Positions 51,201 through 59,493 of a DNA stretch of 64,000 nt are shown here, piece after piece. The translations under genes and the position numbers were made by a program. Within the stretch, counting starts at the first letter, position 1. Each line of letters begins with the position of its first letter. The DNA lies in the NCBI RefSeq assembly GCF_039529775.1, contig NZ_BAAANL010000012.1, positions 13,131 through 77,130 on the forward strand, read 5' to 3'. The notes under the pieces were generated by a model that was not told the DNA's origin, made no database searches, and was given only the letters and a program-made list of their open reading frames with translations. This DNA is from Myceligenerans crystallogenes (lineage in GTDB: Bacteria > Actinomycetota > Actinomycetes > Actinomycetales > Cellulomonadaceae).

Positions 51201-51513
51201 CCTGGCCGCGGCGCTGCGGTATCGCCTGGCGACGCTGCCGGACGGCACGCCGGCCTACGGCTCGGTGATCCTGGACGAGGCCTTCGACAAGGCCGACACC
51301 GAGTTCACCCGCACCGCGATGGACACGTTCCGGGACTTCGGGTTCCACATGATCCTGGCGACCCCGCTGAAGCTGCTGCAGACGCTGGAGCGGTACGTGG
51401 GCGGCGTCGGCCTGGCGACCTGCCAGGACGGCAAGGACTCCCGCATCGACGTGGTCACCCTGTCCGCGGCGCCGGTCCCCGACGGCGAGGCGGTGCCCTC
51501 CGCCAGAAGGTAG
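48202..51513 (+). CDS. jetC: JetC/MksB-like SMC ATPase
   Basis: 1103 residues from the GTG at 48202 (an ATG six bases later is possible). The head has Walker A GHSGSGKS at 41-48. Two coiled-coil arms (about 240-340 and 640-900, rich in Ala/Glu/Arg) flank a hinge. The C-terminal half-head holds the signature GLSGGQRQKLVVFCLAAALRY and Walker B SVILDEAFDKADTEF with a D-loop. This is the MukB-like SMC ATPase of Wadjet/Mks systems, which extrude and, in Wadjet, license cleavage of circular DNA. All ATPase motifs are intact. The fourth gene, jetD (DUF3322/DUF2220 TOPRIM-like nuclease), does not follow. Confidence 0.92.
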   Translation: MIMQGINPGQWRLARVEIVNWGTFPGHHRIDVAREGFLLTGHSGSGKSSLVDAVAAVLTPPSDLRFNAAAASVAGGTGRGDRSVASYVRGAWRHRTDEATGEAVADTLRPSTTWSGVLLRYEDGAGHAATLVRLMLLRRGSDRVADLFVHQPGEADLLDLEPFVRTGLDAPGLRKHLPEATVSDRHAAFAGAFSERLGVGDPSALVLLHRTQSAKNLGSLDDLFRDYMLDEPITFGLAEAAAQQFAEVTRAHARIDDARRQLEALDRLVPLCRQYDDGARSAVQAATLRGSLEPYRDMVKLELAAAALADAQRSEDTAANDREAAEAELEQAVSAHRQAVSVAQVRGGQAMATQGDRLQRAGEIAALVRSRRSELAADLQSVGLTPPESFAEFSALRELARTELAAAGGDAVTGATPVLTGPAAQMRKAHEARAAVVAEHARISAQVQALRTSRSNLPAELIAARRKLCEVTGIAESALRFAAELLRVRSGQEQWAGAIEKVLRPLATILLVPAAYQDVVREAVASSSGIDLEFQVVGVRADAPRAASHPDSLIHKVEVADVPGAPWLHHRLSDFDYRCVAGTEDFDDVERAVTPAGQVKHAGDHLAVHDAADPGARILGDDITDKLDHLLGQARDVQARLTAAEDAVAAATNAERDRLQRVFALRQVQRREWHDVDIESAEQNLAEAQRTFDSLLTGTQDLATAEHDVEEAEERLSAARVTAAVAADVLAEARAARRAIERVVEQLRGASAPDAIPDAHREELEGRYAQVRRTVTHDVVDEVSLAVSRTLDGEREAGLRSSGAAEREITGLLAEFRRSWPALTRDLGAGVGDRARYLELAESVRTRRLPELEAELEQMLAGVAQRALDRLAAEIRQAPGVIRERIVPVNDSLRRSEYAPGRFLEIRVREQQPAAVREFLDALDGLATDRAAALPRLEAVMRRLGSADPADRAWRTLCLDTRRHVRFTGVELDASGMTLDVHDSSAGLSGGQRQKLVVFCLAAALRYRLATLPDGTPAYGSVILDEAFDKADTEFTRTAMDTFRDFGFHMILATPLKLLQTLERYVGGVGLATCQDGKDSRIDVVTLSAAPVPDGEAVPSARR

Positions 51514-51530
51514 TGCGAGTCGGCCTGTTG

Positions 51531-51586
51531 TCGAGCAGTCGGTCACCTGTCAGTGCGGTCGGCCCCTCGAGGGACCGACTCCTCGA
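51531..51586. terminator. Imperfect stem-loop after jetC
   Basis: 51531-51544 pairs with 51573-51586 (13 of 14 bases), with possible further pairing inside. It fills the short gap after jetC, where jetD would be expected, and probably ends the operon. Confidence 0.55.
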
Positions 51587-51640
51587 CATCGGACCGACCT
51601 CCCCCGACGGCGAGCCGACTGCATGCCTCGCCGCGATCTC

Positions 51641-52435
51641 TTACGTCGCGGCGTGCCCGAGGGGCTTGAGGGCGTCGGCGCGGCCGCGGTCGTAGGCCTC
51701 GCGGGAGCCCTCGCGGAAGAGGTCCTCCGGGCCGGTGCGGACGAGGGTGGCGGCGCCCGGCCCGTCGTCGTCGGACAGGTGCCGGTCCGCGCCGCGCACG
51801 ACGGCGACGGCGCGGCCCGTCGCCTTGCCGCGCACGAGCTCCGTGGCCGAGGCGATCTCGTCGACGACCGCGGTGACCGTGACGTTCAGGGGGCGGCCGT
51901 GGGTGTCGGTGCCGCCGCGCAGGTCGTCGGCGGGCGCGATGCCCGCGGCGCCGATCGCGATGTCGACGAGCGCGGCCCGCCACGGGCGCCCGGCGGTGTC
52001 CGTGACCACGACGCCGAGGCGGTCCAGGCCGAAGCGGGCGCGCAGGGCGGCGCGGAGGGCGCGCGCGGACGCGTCGGGGTCCTTCGGCAGCAGGAGGACC
52101 GTGCCCTCGGGCGTGTTGGAGGCGTCGACCCCGGCGGCGGCCATGACGAGGCCGAGCCGGTTCTCCACGATCCGCAGCGGCGGCCCGTCGGGCCGTTCGC
52201 GGGTGGCGACGACACGCACGGTCTCGTCGGTGATCGCCTGCTCACGGTCCGCGGCGGCGACGACCTGCCCCTCGGCCTTCGACACGATCTTCGAGGTCAC
52301 GACGACGACGTCGCCCTCGGCCGGCCGGTCGGCGGGCTCCTGGGCGGCGAGCAGGTCCCCGATCGCGACGCCGAGGTCCGTGCCGGCGACGATCTCCGGC
52401 AGCCCCTCGGGCGCCCAGATGGTGAGGCGATGCAT
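51641..52435 (-). CDS. cofE: Coenzyme F420-0:L-glutamate ligase
   Basis: 264 residues. CofE/FbiB N-domain motifs: IWAPEGLPEIVAGTDLGVAIGDLLAA, DVVVVTSKIVSKAEGQVV (with the Ser-Lys-x-Ser-x-x-E metal/GTP region) and VVTDTAGRPWRAALVDIAIGAAGI (TDSxGRPWRxG-type). It adds glutamate to F420-0 using GTP. The C-terminal nitroreductase-like domain of mycobacterial FbiB is absent, so it is the stand-alone form. No cofC, cofD or fbiC is in the window. It supports F420 use, including by the reductase at 33761. Confidence 0.92.
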   Translation of the reverse strand: MHRLTIWAPEGLPEIVAGTDLGVAIGDLLAAQEPADRPAEGDVVVVTSKIVSKAEGQVVAAADREQAITDETVRVVATRERPDGPPLRIVENRLGLVMAAAGVDASNTPEGTVLLLPKDPDASARALRAALRARFGLDRLGVVVTDTAGRPWRAALVDIAIGAAGIAPADDLRGGTDTHGRPLNVTVTAVVDEIASATELVRGKATGRAVAVVRGADRHLSDDDGPGAATLVRTGPEDLFREGSREAYDRGRADALKPLGHAAT

Positions 52436-52543
52436 GGCGGCATTCTCTCCCGGGGATCTCCCGGCCGTCACGCGGCCGTGACGTTCGTCGCCGGCTGTGG
52501 ATGACGGCACGCCCGTCGTGCGCGGATCTGGGACACTTGACGC

Positions 52544-55309
52544 ATGAGTACTCCGATCCCCGGCGGGCACACGGACCCGGCCGCGACCACCACCAACGCC
52601 ACGACAACCCCTGCCCCCGCGGTAGCCGGTGCCGACGTCGTACGCGCGGTGGTCAAGGGGGTACCCGACCGCGTGAGCGCGGACGGGCTGGAGGACAAGC
52701 TGAACGAGCGCTGGAGCGCCGAGGGCACGTTCGCGTTCGACCGTTCGAGGACGCGCGAGGAGATCTTCTCGATCGACACCCCGCCGCCGACGGCGTCGGG
52801 CTCGCTGCACGTGGGCCACGTGTTCTCCTACACGCACACCGACGTCCTGGCGCGGTACAAGCGCATGCGCGGGTACGAGGTGTTCTACCCGATGGGCTGG
52901 GACGACAACGGCCTGCCCACCGAGCGCCGCGTGCAGAACTACTACGGCGTGCGCTGCGACCCCTCGCTCCCCTACGTGGACGGCTTCGAGCCCCCGCACC
53001 AGGGCACCGACGGCAAGAACGTCAAGCCGGCGGACCAGGTGCCGGTGAGCCGGCGCAACTTCATCGAGCTGTGCGAGCGCCTGACGACCGAGGACGAGCA
53101 GAAGTTCGAGGAGCTCTGGCGCCGGCTCGGCCTGTCCGTGGACTGGGCGCAGACGTACCAGACGATCGGCGCGAGCTCGATCGCCACGGCGCAGAAGGCG
53201 TTCGTGCGCAACCTCGCCCGCGGCGAGGCCTACCAGGCCGAGGCGCCGGGGCTGTGGGACGTGACGTTCCAGACCGCGGTGGCGCAGGCGGAGCTGGAGG
53301 CGCGGGACTACCCCGGTCACTACCACAAGGTGGCCTTCGCCCGGCCGGACGGCGAGAAGGTGTTCATCGAGACCACGCGCCCGGAGCTGATCCCGGCCGT
53401 GGTGGCGCTCATCGCCCACCCGGACGACGAGCGGTACCAGCACCTGTTCGGCACGACGGTGACCTCGCCGCTGTTCGGCGTGGAGGTGCCGGTGCTCGCG
53501 CACCACGCCGCCGAGCCGGACAAGGGCGCGGGCATCGCGATGTGCTGCACCTTCGGTGACCTCACCGACGTGCAGTGGTGGCGCGAGCTGCAGCTGCCCA
53601 TGCGGTCGATCGTGCAGCGGGACGGCCGGATCACCCGCGAGGTCCCCGCGTGGATCGCCGACGGCGCGGGCGAGGCGCTGTTCGGCGAGATCGCCGGGAT
53701 GACGACGTTCAGCGCGCGCAAGGCGATCGTCGACGCGCTGCGGGCCTCGGGTGACCTCGACGGCGAGCCGGTGGCGACCCAGCGCAAGGCGAACTTCTAC
53801 GAGAAGGGCGACAAGCCGCTGGAGATCGTGACCTCGCGCCAGTGGTACATCCGCAACGGCGGCCGCGACGAGGGCCTGCGCAACGAGCTCCTGGCCCGCG
53901 GCAAGGAACTCGACTTCCACCCCGACCACATGCGCGTGCGCTACGAGAACTGGGTGGGCGGCCTGAACGGCGACTGGCTGATCAGCCGCCAGCGGTTCTT
54001 CGGCGTGCCGATCCCGCTGTGGTACCCGGTGCTGGACTCGGGCGAGATCGACCACGAGCACCCGATCGTGCCGTCCGAGGACCAGCTCCCCGTGGACCCG
54101 ACCTCGCAGGCCCCGGCCGGGTACACCGAGGAGCAGCGCGGTCAGGCCGGCGGCTTCGCGGGCGACGCGGACGTCATGGACACCTGGGCGACGTCGTCGC
54201 TCACGCCGCAGATCGTGGGCGGCTGGGAGCGCGACGAGGACCTGTGGCAGCGGGTGTTCCCGATGGACCTGCGCCCGCAGGGCCAGGACATCATCCGCAC
54301 GTGGCTGTTCTCCACCGTGGTGCGCGCGCACCTCGAGAACGGCACGCTGCCCTGGAAGAACGCGGCGATCAGCGGCTGGATCCTCGACCCGGACCGCAAG
54401 AAGATGTCCAAGTCGAAGGGCAACGTCGTCACGCCGATGGACCTGCTCGTGGAGCACGGCTCGGACGCCGTCCGGTACTGGGCCGCCGCCGCCCGGCTCG
54501 GCGCGGACGCCGCGTTCGAGGTCGGCCAGATGAAGATCGGCCGCCGCCTGGCGATCAAGGTCCTGAACGCGTCGAAGTTCGCGCTGTCGTTCGGGCTGGA
54601 CCCCGACTCGGGCGAGGGCGAGGTCCTGCTGGACCCGGCCGCCGTCACCGTCGACCTGGACCGCGCGATGCTCGCGGGCCTGGCGGGCGTCGTCGACCAG
54701 GCGACCGCCGCGTTCGAGGCCTACGACCACACGCGTGCGCTCGAGGTCACGGAGACGTTCTTCTGGACGTTCTGCGACGACTACCTGGAGCTCGTCAAGG
54801 ACCGCGCCTACGGCGAGGGCGCGGGCGCGACCGGCGTCCCGGCCGGCACCGCCTCGGCGCGCACGGCCCTGGCGATCGCCCTGGACGCCCTGCTCCGGCT
54901 GCTGGCCCCCTACCTCCCGTTCGCCACGGAAGAGGTGTGGTCCTGGTGGCGCGAGGGCTCGGTGCACCGCGCCGCCTGGCCCACGGCCGAGCCGCTGCTC
55001 GCCGCCGCGTCCGGCGCGCAGCCCGGCCGGCTCACGGCGGCCGGCAACGCCCTGGCCGCCATCCGCAAGGTGAAGTCCGAGGCCAAGACGTCGATGAAGG
55101 CCCCGGTCCTGGCGGCCACCCTCGCGGTGCCCGCCGCGGACCTCGCGGCGGTCGAGTCCGCGATCGGCGACGTGCGCGCCGCGGGCCGCGTCACCGGCAC
55201 CCTCACCGTGGTCGAGACCGCCGAGGGCCAGGGCGACCCGTCCGTCCAGGGCGGCATGGTGACCTCGGACGTCGAGCTGGGCGAACCCGAGCCCCGCAAG
55301 AAGGGCTGA
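52544..55309 (+). CDS. valS: Valyl-tRNA synthetase
   Basis: 921 residues. The class I signature HVGH is at 89-92 (GSLHVGHVFS) and the KMSKS loop at 620-624. The ValRS-specific RPELIPAVVAL editing motif and the tRNA-binding tail are present. The C-terminus ends soon after the anticodon domain, so the coiled-coil arm of bacterial-type ValRS is missing; this shorter form is common in actinobacteria. An unusual 30-residue Thr/Ala/Pro-rich extension precedes the conserved domain. There is no T-box upstream. A GC-rich stem-loop follows the stop. Confidence 0.95.
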   Translation: MSTPIPGGHTDPAATTTNATTTPAPAVAGADVVRAVVKGVPDRVSADGLEDKLNERWSAEGTFAFDRSRTREEIFSIDTPPPTASGSLHVGHVFSYTHTDVLARYKRMRGYEVFYPMGWDDNGLPTERRVQNYYGVRCDPSLPYVDGFEPPHQGTDGKNVKPADQVPVSRRNFIELCERLTTEDEQKFEELWRRLGLSVDWAQTYQTIGASSIATAQKAFVRNLARGEAYQAEAPGLWDVTFQTAVAQAELEARDYPGHYHKVAFARPDGEKVFIETTRPELIPAVVALIAHPDDERYQHLFGTTVTSPLFGVEVPVLAHHAAEPDKGAGIAMCCTFGDLTDVQWWRELQLPMRSIVQRDGRITREVPAWIADGAGEALFGEIAGMTTFSARKAIVDALRASGDLDGEPVATQRKANFYEKGDKPLEIVTSRQWYIRNGGRDEGLRNELLARGKELDFHPDHMRVRYENWVGGLNGDWLISRQRFFGVPIPLWYPVLDSGEIDHEHPIVPSEDQLPVDPTSQAPAGYTEEQRGQAGGFAGDADVMDTWATSSLTPQIVGGWERDEDLWQRVFPMDLRPQGQDIIRTWLFSTVVRAHLENGTLPWKNAAISGWILDPDRKKMSKSKGNVVTPMDLLVEHGSDAVRYWAAAARLGADAAFEVGQMKIGRRLAIKVLNASKFALSFGLDPDSGEGEVLLDPAAVTVDLDRAMLAGLAGVVDQATAAFEAYDHTRALEVTETFFWTFCDDYLELVKDRAYGEGAGATGVPAGTASARTALAIALDALLRLLAPYLPFATEEVWSWWREGSVHRAAWPTAEPLLAAASGAQPGRLTAAGNALAAIRKVKSEAKTSMKAPVLAATLAVPAADLAAVESAIGDVRAAGRVTGTLTVVETAEGQGDPSVQGGMVTSDVELGEPEPRKKG

Positions 55310-55321
55310 CCCCGGGCCGGG

Positions 55322-55345
55322 CCGGGCCGCCGTGCGGCGGCCCGG
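55322..55345. terminator. Stem-loop between valS and DUF1877 gene
   Basis: CCGGGCCGCC (55322-55331) pairs with 55336-55345 around GTGC. It ends 6 bp before the stop of the convergent gene and can terminate both. Confidence 0.75.
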
Positions 55346-55351
55346 TCCCGC

Positions 55352-55891
55352 TCAGTTCAGCATCAGCACCACGGCGTCGCCCGCGCCGGCCGCGGCCCCG
55401 AAGAACTGGGCCAGGTCGGCGTAGGCGGTCGCGAGCGTCTCCAGACGCTCCTCCTGCGGGTGCTCCGCCGGGGCCGGGCAGCCCTCGCAGACGGCGACGT
55501 CGTAGTGCGGCGCGAGGTCGTCGAACGGCGTCGCGGTGAGGAAGTCCGCCGCGGCGGCGACGTCACCGGCCGGCAGCAGACGGGCGGTCCCGAACGCACC
55601 CGGGACGTCCAGCGGTTCGCCGCCCTGCACCACATCGATCCCGAGGCCGCCGTGCTCACGCAGCAGGCCGTGCAGACCGCCCCAGGCGAGGCCGATCGTG
55701 AAGTACCGGGCCTCGCCGGGCGGCACGTCTCGCTCGACCCATTCGTCTGCAAGCGCTTCCACCCGGGCGGCAACCCAGTCGCGGTCCGTGGCAGCCCGGT
55801 CCGTGTCGGCCGCGCCGAGTCGTGCGTACTCGCACTGGACCCCGCTCAGCACCGCGGTCAGGCTCGGTGTGTTCCCCTCGTGATTCCCCAT
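55352..55891 (-). CDS. DUF1877 (YfbM-like) protein
   Basis: 179 residues from the ATG at 55891 (MGNHEGNTPSL). The domain pattern is YFTIGLAWGGLHGLLREHGGLGIDVVQGGEPLDVPGAFGTARLLPAGDVAAAADFL. It is followed by a C-terminal helix, LETLATAYADLAQFFGAAAGAGDAVVLMLN, which matches YfbM/DUF1877 proteins (the typical LxKxWHGIHxLL is reduced to LAWGGLHGLL). Function unknown. DUF1877 proteins also turn up in toxin loci, but nothing here links it to one. Confidence 0.78.
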   Translation of the reverse strand: MGNHEGNTPSLTAVLSGVQCEYARLGAADTDRAATDRDWVAARVEALADEWVERDVPPGEARYFTIGLAWGGLHGLLREHGGLGIDVVQGGEPLDVPGAFGTARLLPAGDVAAAADFLTATPFDDLAPHYDVAVCEGCPAPAEHPQEERLETLATAYADLAQFFGAAAGAGDAVVLMLN

Positions 55892-56149
55892 GGCCGGGCA
55901 CGCTAGCGAGGAACCACCACCGGACGGGCCCGGCATAACGACCTTACCCATCGCAACATCACCGAACGCCGACAGTCTTTACGAGAACTTCACATTCATC
56001 AGGGAACGCGAAGAGGCTTCGCACGACATACACCGGACTTAAGGGTCGGCTCCCGTGGGCCAGGGGCCGACGGCGGCCGCGGCCTTCCGCACCCTGAAGG
56101 CGGCGTCAGCCCCCCGTGGGCCCAGGAGCCGGCCCGCGTCCGCGTCCGC

Positions 56150-57364
56150 CTACACGCGGTCCCCGCGGAGCCGTACGTCGTCCCCGGACATGGTGGCGGC
56201 CACCTCGTGCGGCGTCTCGCCGTCGTGCCAGCGCAGCGTGGCGGCCACGCCGTCGGGGATCCCGGAGTGGCCGGCACCGACCGACCCCTCGGGCGCGAAG
56301 GTCAGCCCCGCGTCCTGCCCGATGGCGGCCCTGACCAGCGCCACCACGGCCGGGAGCTCCCGGATGCCGTCCGGTCCGACGCCCAGGGCCTCCAGGTCCT
56401 CGCGCGCCGGCGCGATGTGCACCGGCTCGGGGCCCACCCACAGCGTGCGCCCGTTCATCTGCCCGCCGCCGTTGCCGTACTCCTCGGCGAACACGAGCTC
56501 GGCGACCTGCCCCCGGGCCAGCACCGCGACGACGTCGCCCACCGACGAGACGGCTCCCTCGTCGCGCCCGAGCCCCTGGCGCAGCTGGGCGAGGACCCGC
56601 TCGCGCCGCCGCTCGCGGAAGCTGTCGAGGGCCTCGGAGACGCGGTCCGTGAAGCTCCCGCCACCGTTCGACGCCGCCCCGCGCCGCGCTCCCCCGGGCA
56701 CCTCGACGCAGCACTCGGCGACCGGCCGGTGCAGGCGCTCGTGCACCAGGGAGACCGCCCGCACGTCCCCGGTGAGGATCACCAGCTCGGGGTGCGTCGC
56801 GTCGACGCGGCGCTCCACCTCCGCCGCGATCGCGTCCGCGTTGCGGCCCCACGAGTCCTCCGCACGGGACTCGATCCGGGTCTGGGAGGTGCCCGGCGAG
56901 GCCACCTTGGCGATCTCGTCGTGCGGGGCCGTGTACACCTCGTACGACCGCCCGGCGAAGCCCGCCCGCATGAAGTCGGCGCCCTGCCGGTCGATCGTGA
57001 CCATGAGCAGCTCGACCGACTCGTCCGCGGCCCGGATCGTCTGGACCAGCTCGGGGACCGGCGACCACCTCGCCTTCGTGGAGGTCGGCGGCTCGTGCAG
57101 CACCCGGTCCACCAGGACCCCCGTCCCGTCGGCGACGACGACCCGCCCGTGCGGGCCCGCCACCCACGTCGGGCGGTCCACCACCTCCTCGACGGCGTCG
57201 AGGACGTCCTGGGGTGCGCCCTGCGCGACGAGGTCCTTGCGCGCCGCCCGCCAGCGGTTCGCGACGTCGCGGTCCGCGGCCTTGTCCGACGGCGTCGCGT
57301 CGAGGTACAGGGTGGCGAAGGGCCCCGGGTGTCCGAGGAGCGGCTTGAGCCAGTCGATCTTCAT
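56150..57364 (-). CDS. Rv2629-like eRF1/Vms1-fold protein
   Basis: 404 residues from the ATG at 57364 (MKIDWLKPLL) with AGGAGG upstream. Residues 1-140 hold GPFATLYLDATPSDKAADRDVANRWRAARKDL; the middle has an RNase H-like fold resembling eRF1/Vms1 (IAAEVERRVDATHPELVILTGDVRAVSLVHERL), then DRVSEALDSFRERRRERVLAQLRQGLGR. The family (Rv2629 in mycobacteria, baeRF) is proposed to act on peptidyl-tRNA or ribosomes under stress. No GGQ motif is seen. It lies after the chorismate mutase and clpX genes on the same strand (140-bp gap). Confidence 0.8.
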   Translation of the reverse strand: MKIDWLKPLLGHPGPFATLYLDATPSDKAADRDVANRWRAARKDLVAQGAPQDVLDAVEEVVDRPTWVAGPHGRVVVADGTGVLVDRVLHEPPTSTKARWSPVPELVQTIRAADESVELLMVTIDRQGADFMRAGFAGRSYEVYTAPHDEIAKVASPGTSQTRIESRAEDSWGRNADAIAAEVERRVDATHPELVILTGDVRAVSLVHERLHRPVAECCVEVPGGARRGAASNGGGSFTDRVSEALDSFRERRRERVLAQLRQGLGRDEGAVSSVGDVVAVLARGQVAELVFAEEYGNGGGQMNGRTLWVGPEPVHIAPAREDLEALGVGPDGIRELPAVVALVRAAIGQDAGLTFAPEGSVGAGHSGIPDGVAATLRWHDGETPHEVAATMSGDDVRLRGDRV

Positions 57365-57504
57365 TCCGGCCTCCTGGGGGTGATCACTCGATCCCTCCAG
57401 CCTCCGCCGATCACCCGGCTTTCGCCACCCCAACGGCGTCGTCCCGGTGAGCCGGCCGCCGGCGCCCGCGTGCCCCCGGCACCGCCGCCCTACTCAGCGG
57501 CTCT

Positions 57505-57849
57505 TCAAGCGTAGGTGTCCAGCTCCGGGATCTCCTCGCCCGCGTGCCGGCGCGCGATGAGCTCGTGCTGGCGGATGACCTCGCTCACGATGAACTGGCG
57601 GAACTGCACGGCGAAGTCCGGGTCGAGGCCCGAGGACTCGGCGATCCGCGTCAGCCGGTCGATCTGCTGCGCGTCCCGCGTCGGGTCGGCCGGCGGCATG
57701 TTCCCGACCGCCTTGAACTGACCCACCTGACGGGTCAGCTTGAACCGTTCCGCGAGCAGGTGCACGAGGGCCGCGTCGATGTTGTCGATGCTCGCGCGCA
57801 GCGCGTGGATCTCCTGCGGCATCGTCGACGGGGTGGATTCCGAGGTCAT
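57505..57849 (-). CDS. AroQ-type chorismate mutase
   Basis: 114 residues. One AroQ helix bundle: EIHALRASIDNIDAALVHLLAERFKLTRQVGQFKA (active-site Arg/Lys positions), then DPTRDAQQIDRLTRIAESSGLDPDFAVQFRQFIVSEVIRQHELI. It converts chorismate to prephenate for Phe and Tyr. No signal peptide, so it is cytoplasmic. No DAHP synthase or prephenate dehydratase is beside it; the position downstream of clpX is seen in related actinobacteria. Confidence 0.93.
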   Translation of the reverse strand: MTSESTPSTMPQEIHALRASIDNIDAALVHLLAERFKLTRQVGQFKAVGNMPPADPTRDAQQIDRLTRIAESSGLDPDFAVQFRQFIVSEVIRQHELIARRHAGEEIPELDTYA

Positions 57850-57965
57850 GGCACGAGGCTAACGCGGGCGGCGCCGCCGGTCGCCCGGTCGCCGTACTCC
57901 GGGAAACTTCGGCGGGCGGCCGGCAACCCTCGTCGCACCCGTGCGGGCGTCCCCCGCGCCCGCGC

Positions 57966-59243
57966 TCAGGCCGACTTCTGGCGCCGCACCGGCGTGCGCC
58001 GCGGCACCACCGTCGGGTTGACGTTCTCCAGCACCACGTCGCGCGAGATCAGGACGCGCTCGACGTCGTCCCGGCTCGGGACGTCGAACATGACCTGCTG
58101 GAGCACCTCTTCCATGATCGCGCGCAGGCCGCGCGCGCCGGTGCCGCGCAGCAGCGCCTGATCCGCGATCGCCTGCACGGCGCCGTCGTCGAACTCGAGC
58201 TCGACGCCGTCGATCTGGAACATGCGCTGGTACTGCTTGACGAGCGCGTTGCGCGGCTCGGTGAGGATGCGCACGAGCGCGTCGCGGTCGAGCGGCGAGA
58301 CCGACGCGACCACGGGCAGGCGGCCGATGAACTCGGGGATCAGGCCGTACTTCTGCAGGTCCTCGGGGCGCACCTCGGCGAAGAGGTCCTCGTCGCCCCC
58401 GGTCTCCATCGGCGCGGCGAACCCGATGCCGCGCTTGCGGGAGCGGGAGGCGACGATGTCGTCGAGGCCCGCGAAGGCCCCGGCCACGATGAACAGCACG
58501 TTCGTCGTGTCGATCTGGATGAACTCCTGGTGCGGGTGCTTGCGCCCGCCCTGCGGCGGGACCGAGGCGCTCGTGCCCTCGATGATCTTCAGCAGCGCCT
58601 GCTGCACGCCCTCGCCGGACACGTCGCGCGTGATCGAGGGGTTCTCCGCCTTGCGGGCCACCTTGTCGACCTCGTCGATGTAGATGATCCCGGTCTCGGC
58701 CTTCTTCACGTCGAAGTCGGCGGCCTGGATGAGTTTCAGGAGGATGTTCTCGACGTCCTCGCCCACGTAGCCGGCCTCGGTCAGGGCCGTGGCGTCCGCG
58801 ATGGCGAACGGCACGTTGAGCATCTTGGCGAGCGTCTGCGCGAGGTACGTCTTGCCCGTGCCCGTGGGCCCGATGAGCAGGATGTTCGACTTCGCGATCT
58901 CGACGTGGTCCATGTCGTCCTGGCTGCCGGGCGCCTTGGGCCCGCTGCTCGCCTGGATCCGCTTGTAGTGGTTGTAGACCGCGACGGCCAGGGCCCGCTT
59001 GGCGGACTCCTGACCGATGATGTACTGCTCGAGGAAGTCGAAGATCTCCCGGGGCTTGGGCAACTCGGTCAGCCCGACCTCGGCCGACTCGTTCATCTCC
59101 TCGTCGATGATCTCGTTGCACAGCTCGATGCACTCGTTGCAGATATAGACGCCCGGGCCCGCGATCAGCTTGATGACCTGCTTCTGGGACTTGCCGCAGA
59201 AGTTGCACTTCAGCAGCTCAGCGCCGTCACCGATACGCGCCAC
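57966..59243 (-). CDS. clpX: ATP-dependent unfoldase ClpX
   Basis: 425 residues. The N-terminal zinc-binding domain has Cys13, Cys16, Cys35 and Cys38. Walker A GPTGTGKT lies at about 124-131; Walker B is TGIIYIDEVDKVARK. Pore loops GYVGEDV and the RKGIGF-type region follow, with the ClpP-contact IGF motif present as KRGIGFAAP (IGF). ClpX unfolds tagged proteins and feeds them to ClpP. It is separated from clpP2 by about 250 bp, so it may have its own promoter. Confidence 0.97.
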   Translation of the reverse strand: MARIGDGAELLKCNFCGKSQKQVIKLIAGPGVYICNECIELCNEIIDEEMNESAEVGLTELPKPREIFDFLEQYIIGQESAKRALAVAVYNHYKRIQASSGPKAPGSQDDMDHVEIAKSNILLIGPTGTGKTYLAQTLAKMLNVPFAIADATALTEAGYVGEDVENILLKLIQAADFDVKKAETGIIYIDEVDKVARKAENPSITRDVSGEGVQQALLKIIEGTSASVPPQGGRKHPHQEFIQIDTTNVLFIVAGAFAGLDDIVASRSRKRGIGFAAPMETGGDEDLFAEVRPEDLQKYGLIPEFIGRLPVVASVSPLDRDALVRILTEPRNALVKQYQRMFQIDGVELEFDDGAVQAIADQALLRGTGARGLRAIMEEVLQQVMFDVPSRDDVERVLISRDVVLENVNPTVVPRRTPVRRQKSA

Positions 59244-59449
59244 GTATTCGTCTCCTCGCTCCTGCGCTCATCCGAGCGTCCGGGCTCTGGTCGGGCGATC
59301 CTGCTTCCCATTGCACACCACCGGAGGGCCGGTTGTCAGCCGGTCGAGCGGTGCGTCGCACAGATGTGATTCTGGCTCGCACCCGCAACATTGCCATGAT
59401 TTCGACGGCGTGTCTCGTTTTTCGGACAGCATCTTCCGCCGTGCCGCTC

Positions 59450-59488
59450 GCGGTGGCCGGGCCCGTGCCGGGCGGGCCCGGCCACCGC
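59450..59488 (-). terminator. Terminator of the clpP1-clpP2 operon
   Basis: A perfect 16-bp stem (59450-59465 with 59473-59488, loop of 7 nt) 5 bp beyond the clpP2 stop. Confidence 0.8.
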
Positions 59489-59493
59489 AGGTG

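Noticed and set aside
47290..51546. 1400-codon minus-strand frame opposite jetB and jetC
   Set aside because: Antisense shadow; no motif, and the plus strand has full SMC motifs.
51514..51640. Remnant of jetD
   Set aside because: The gap is only 127 bp and its translations show no DUF3322/DUF2220 similarity.
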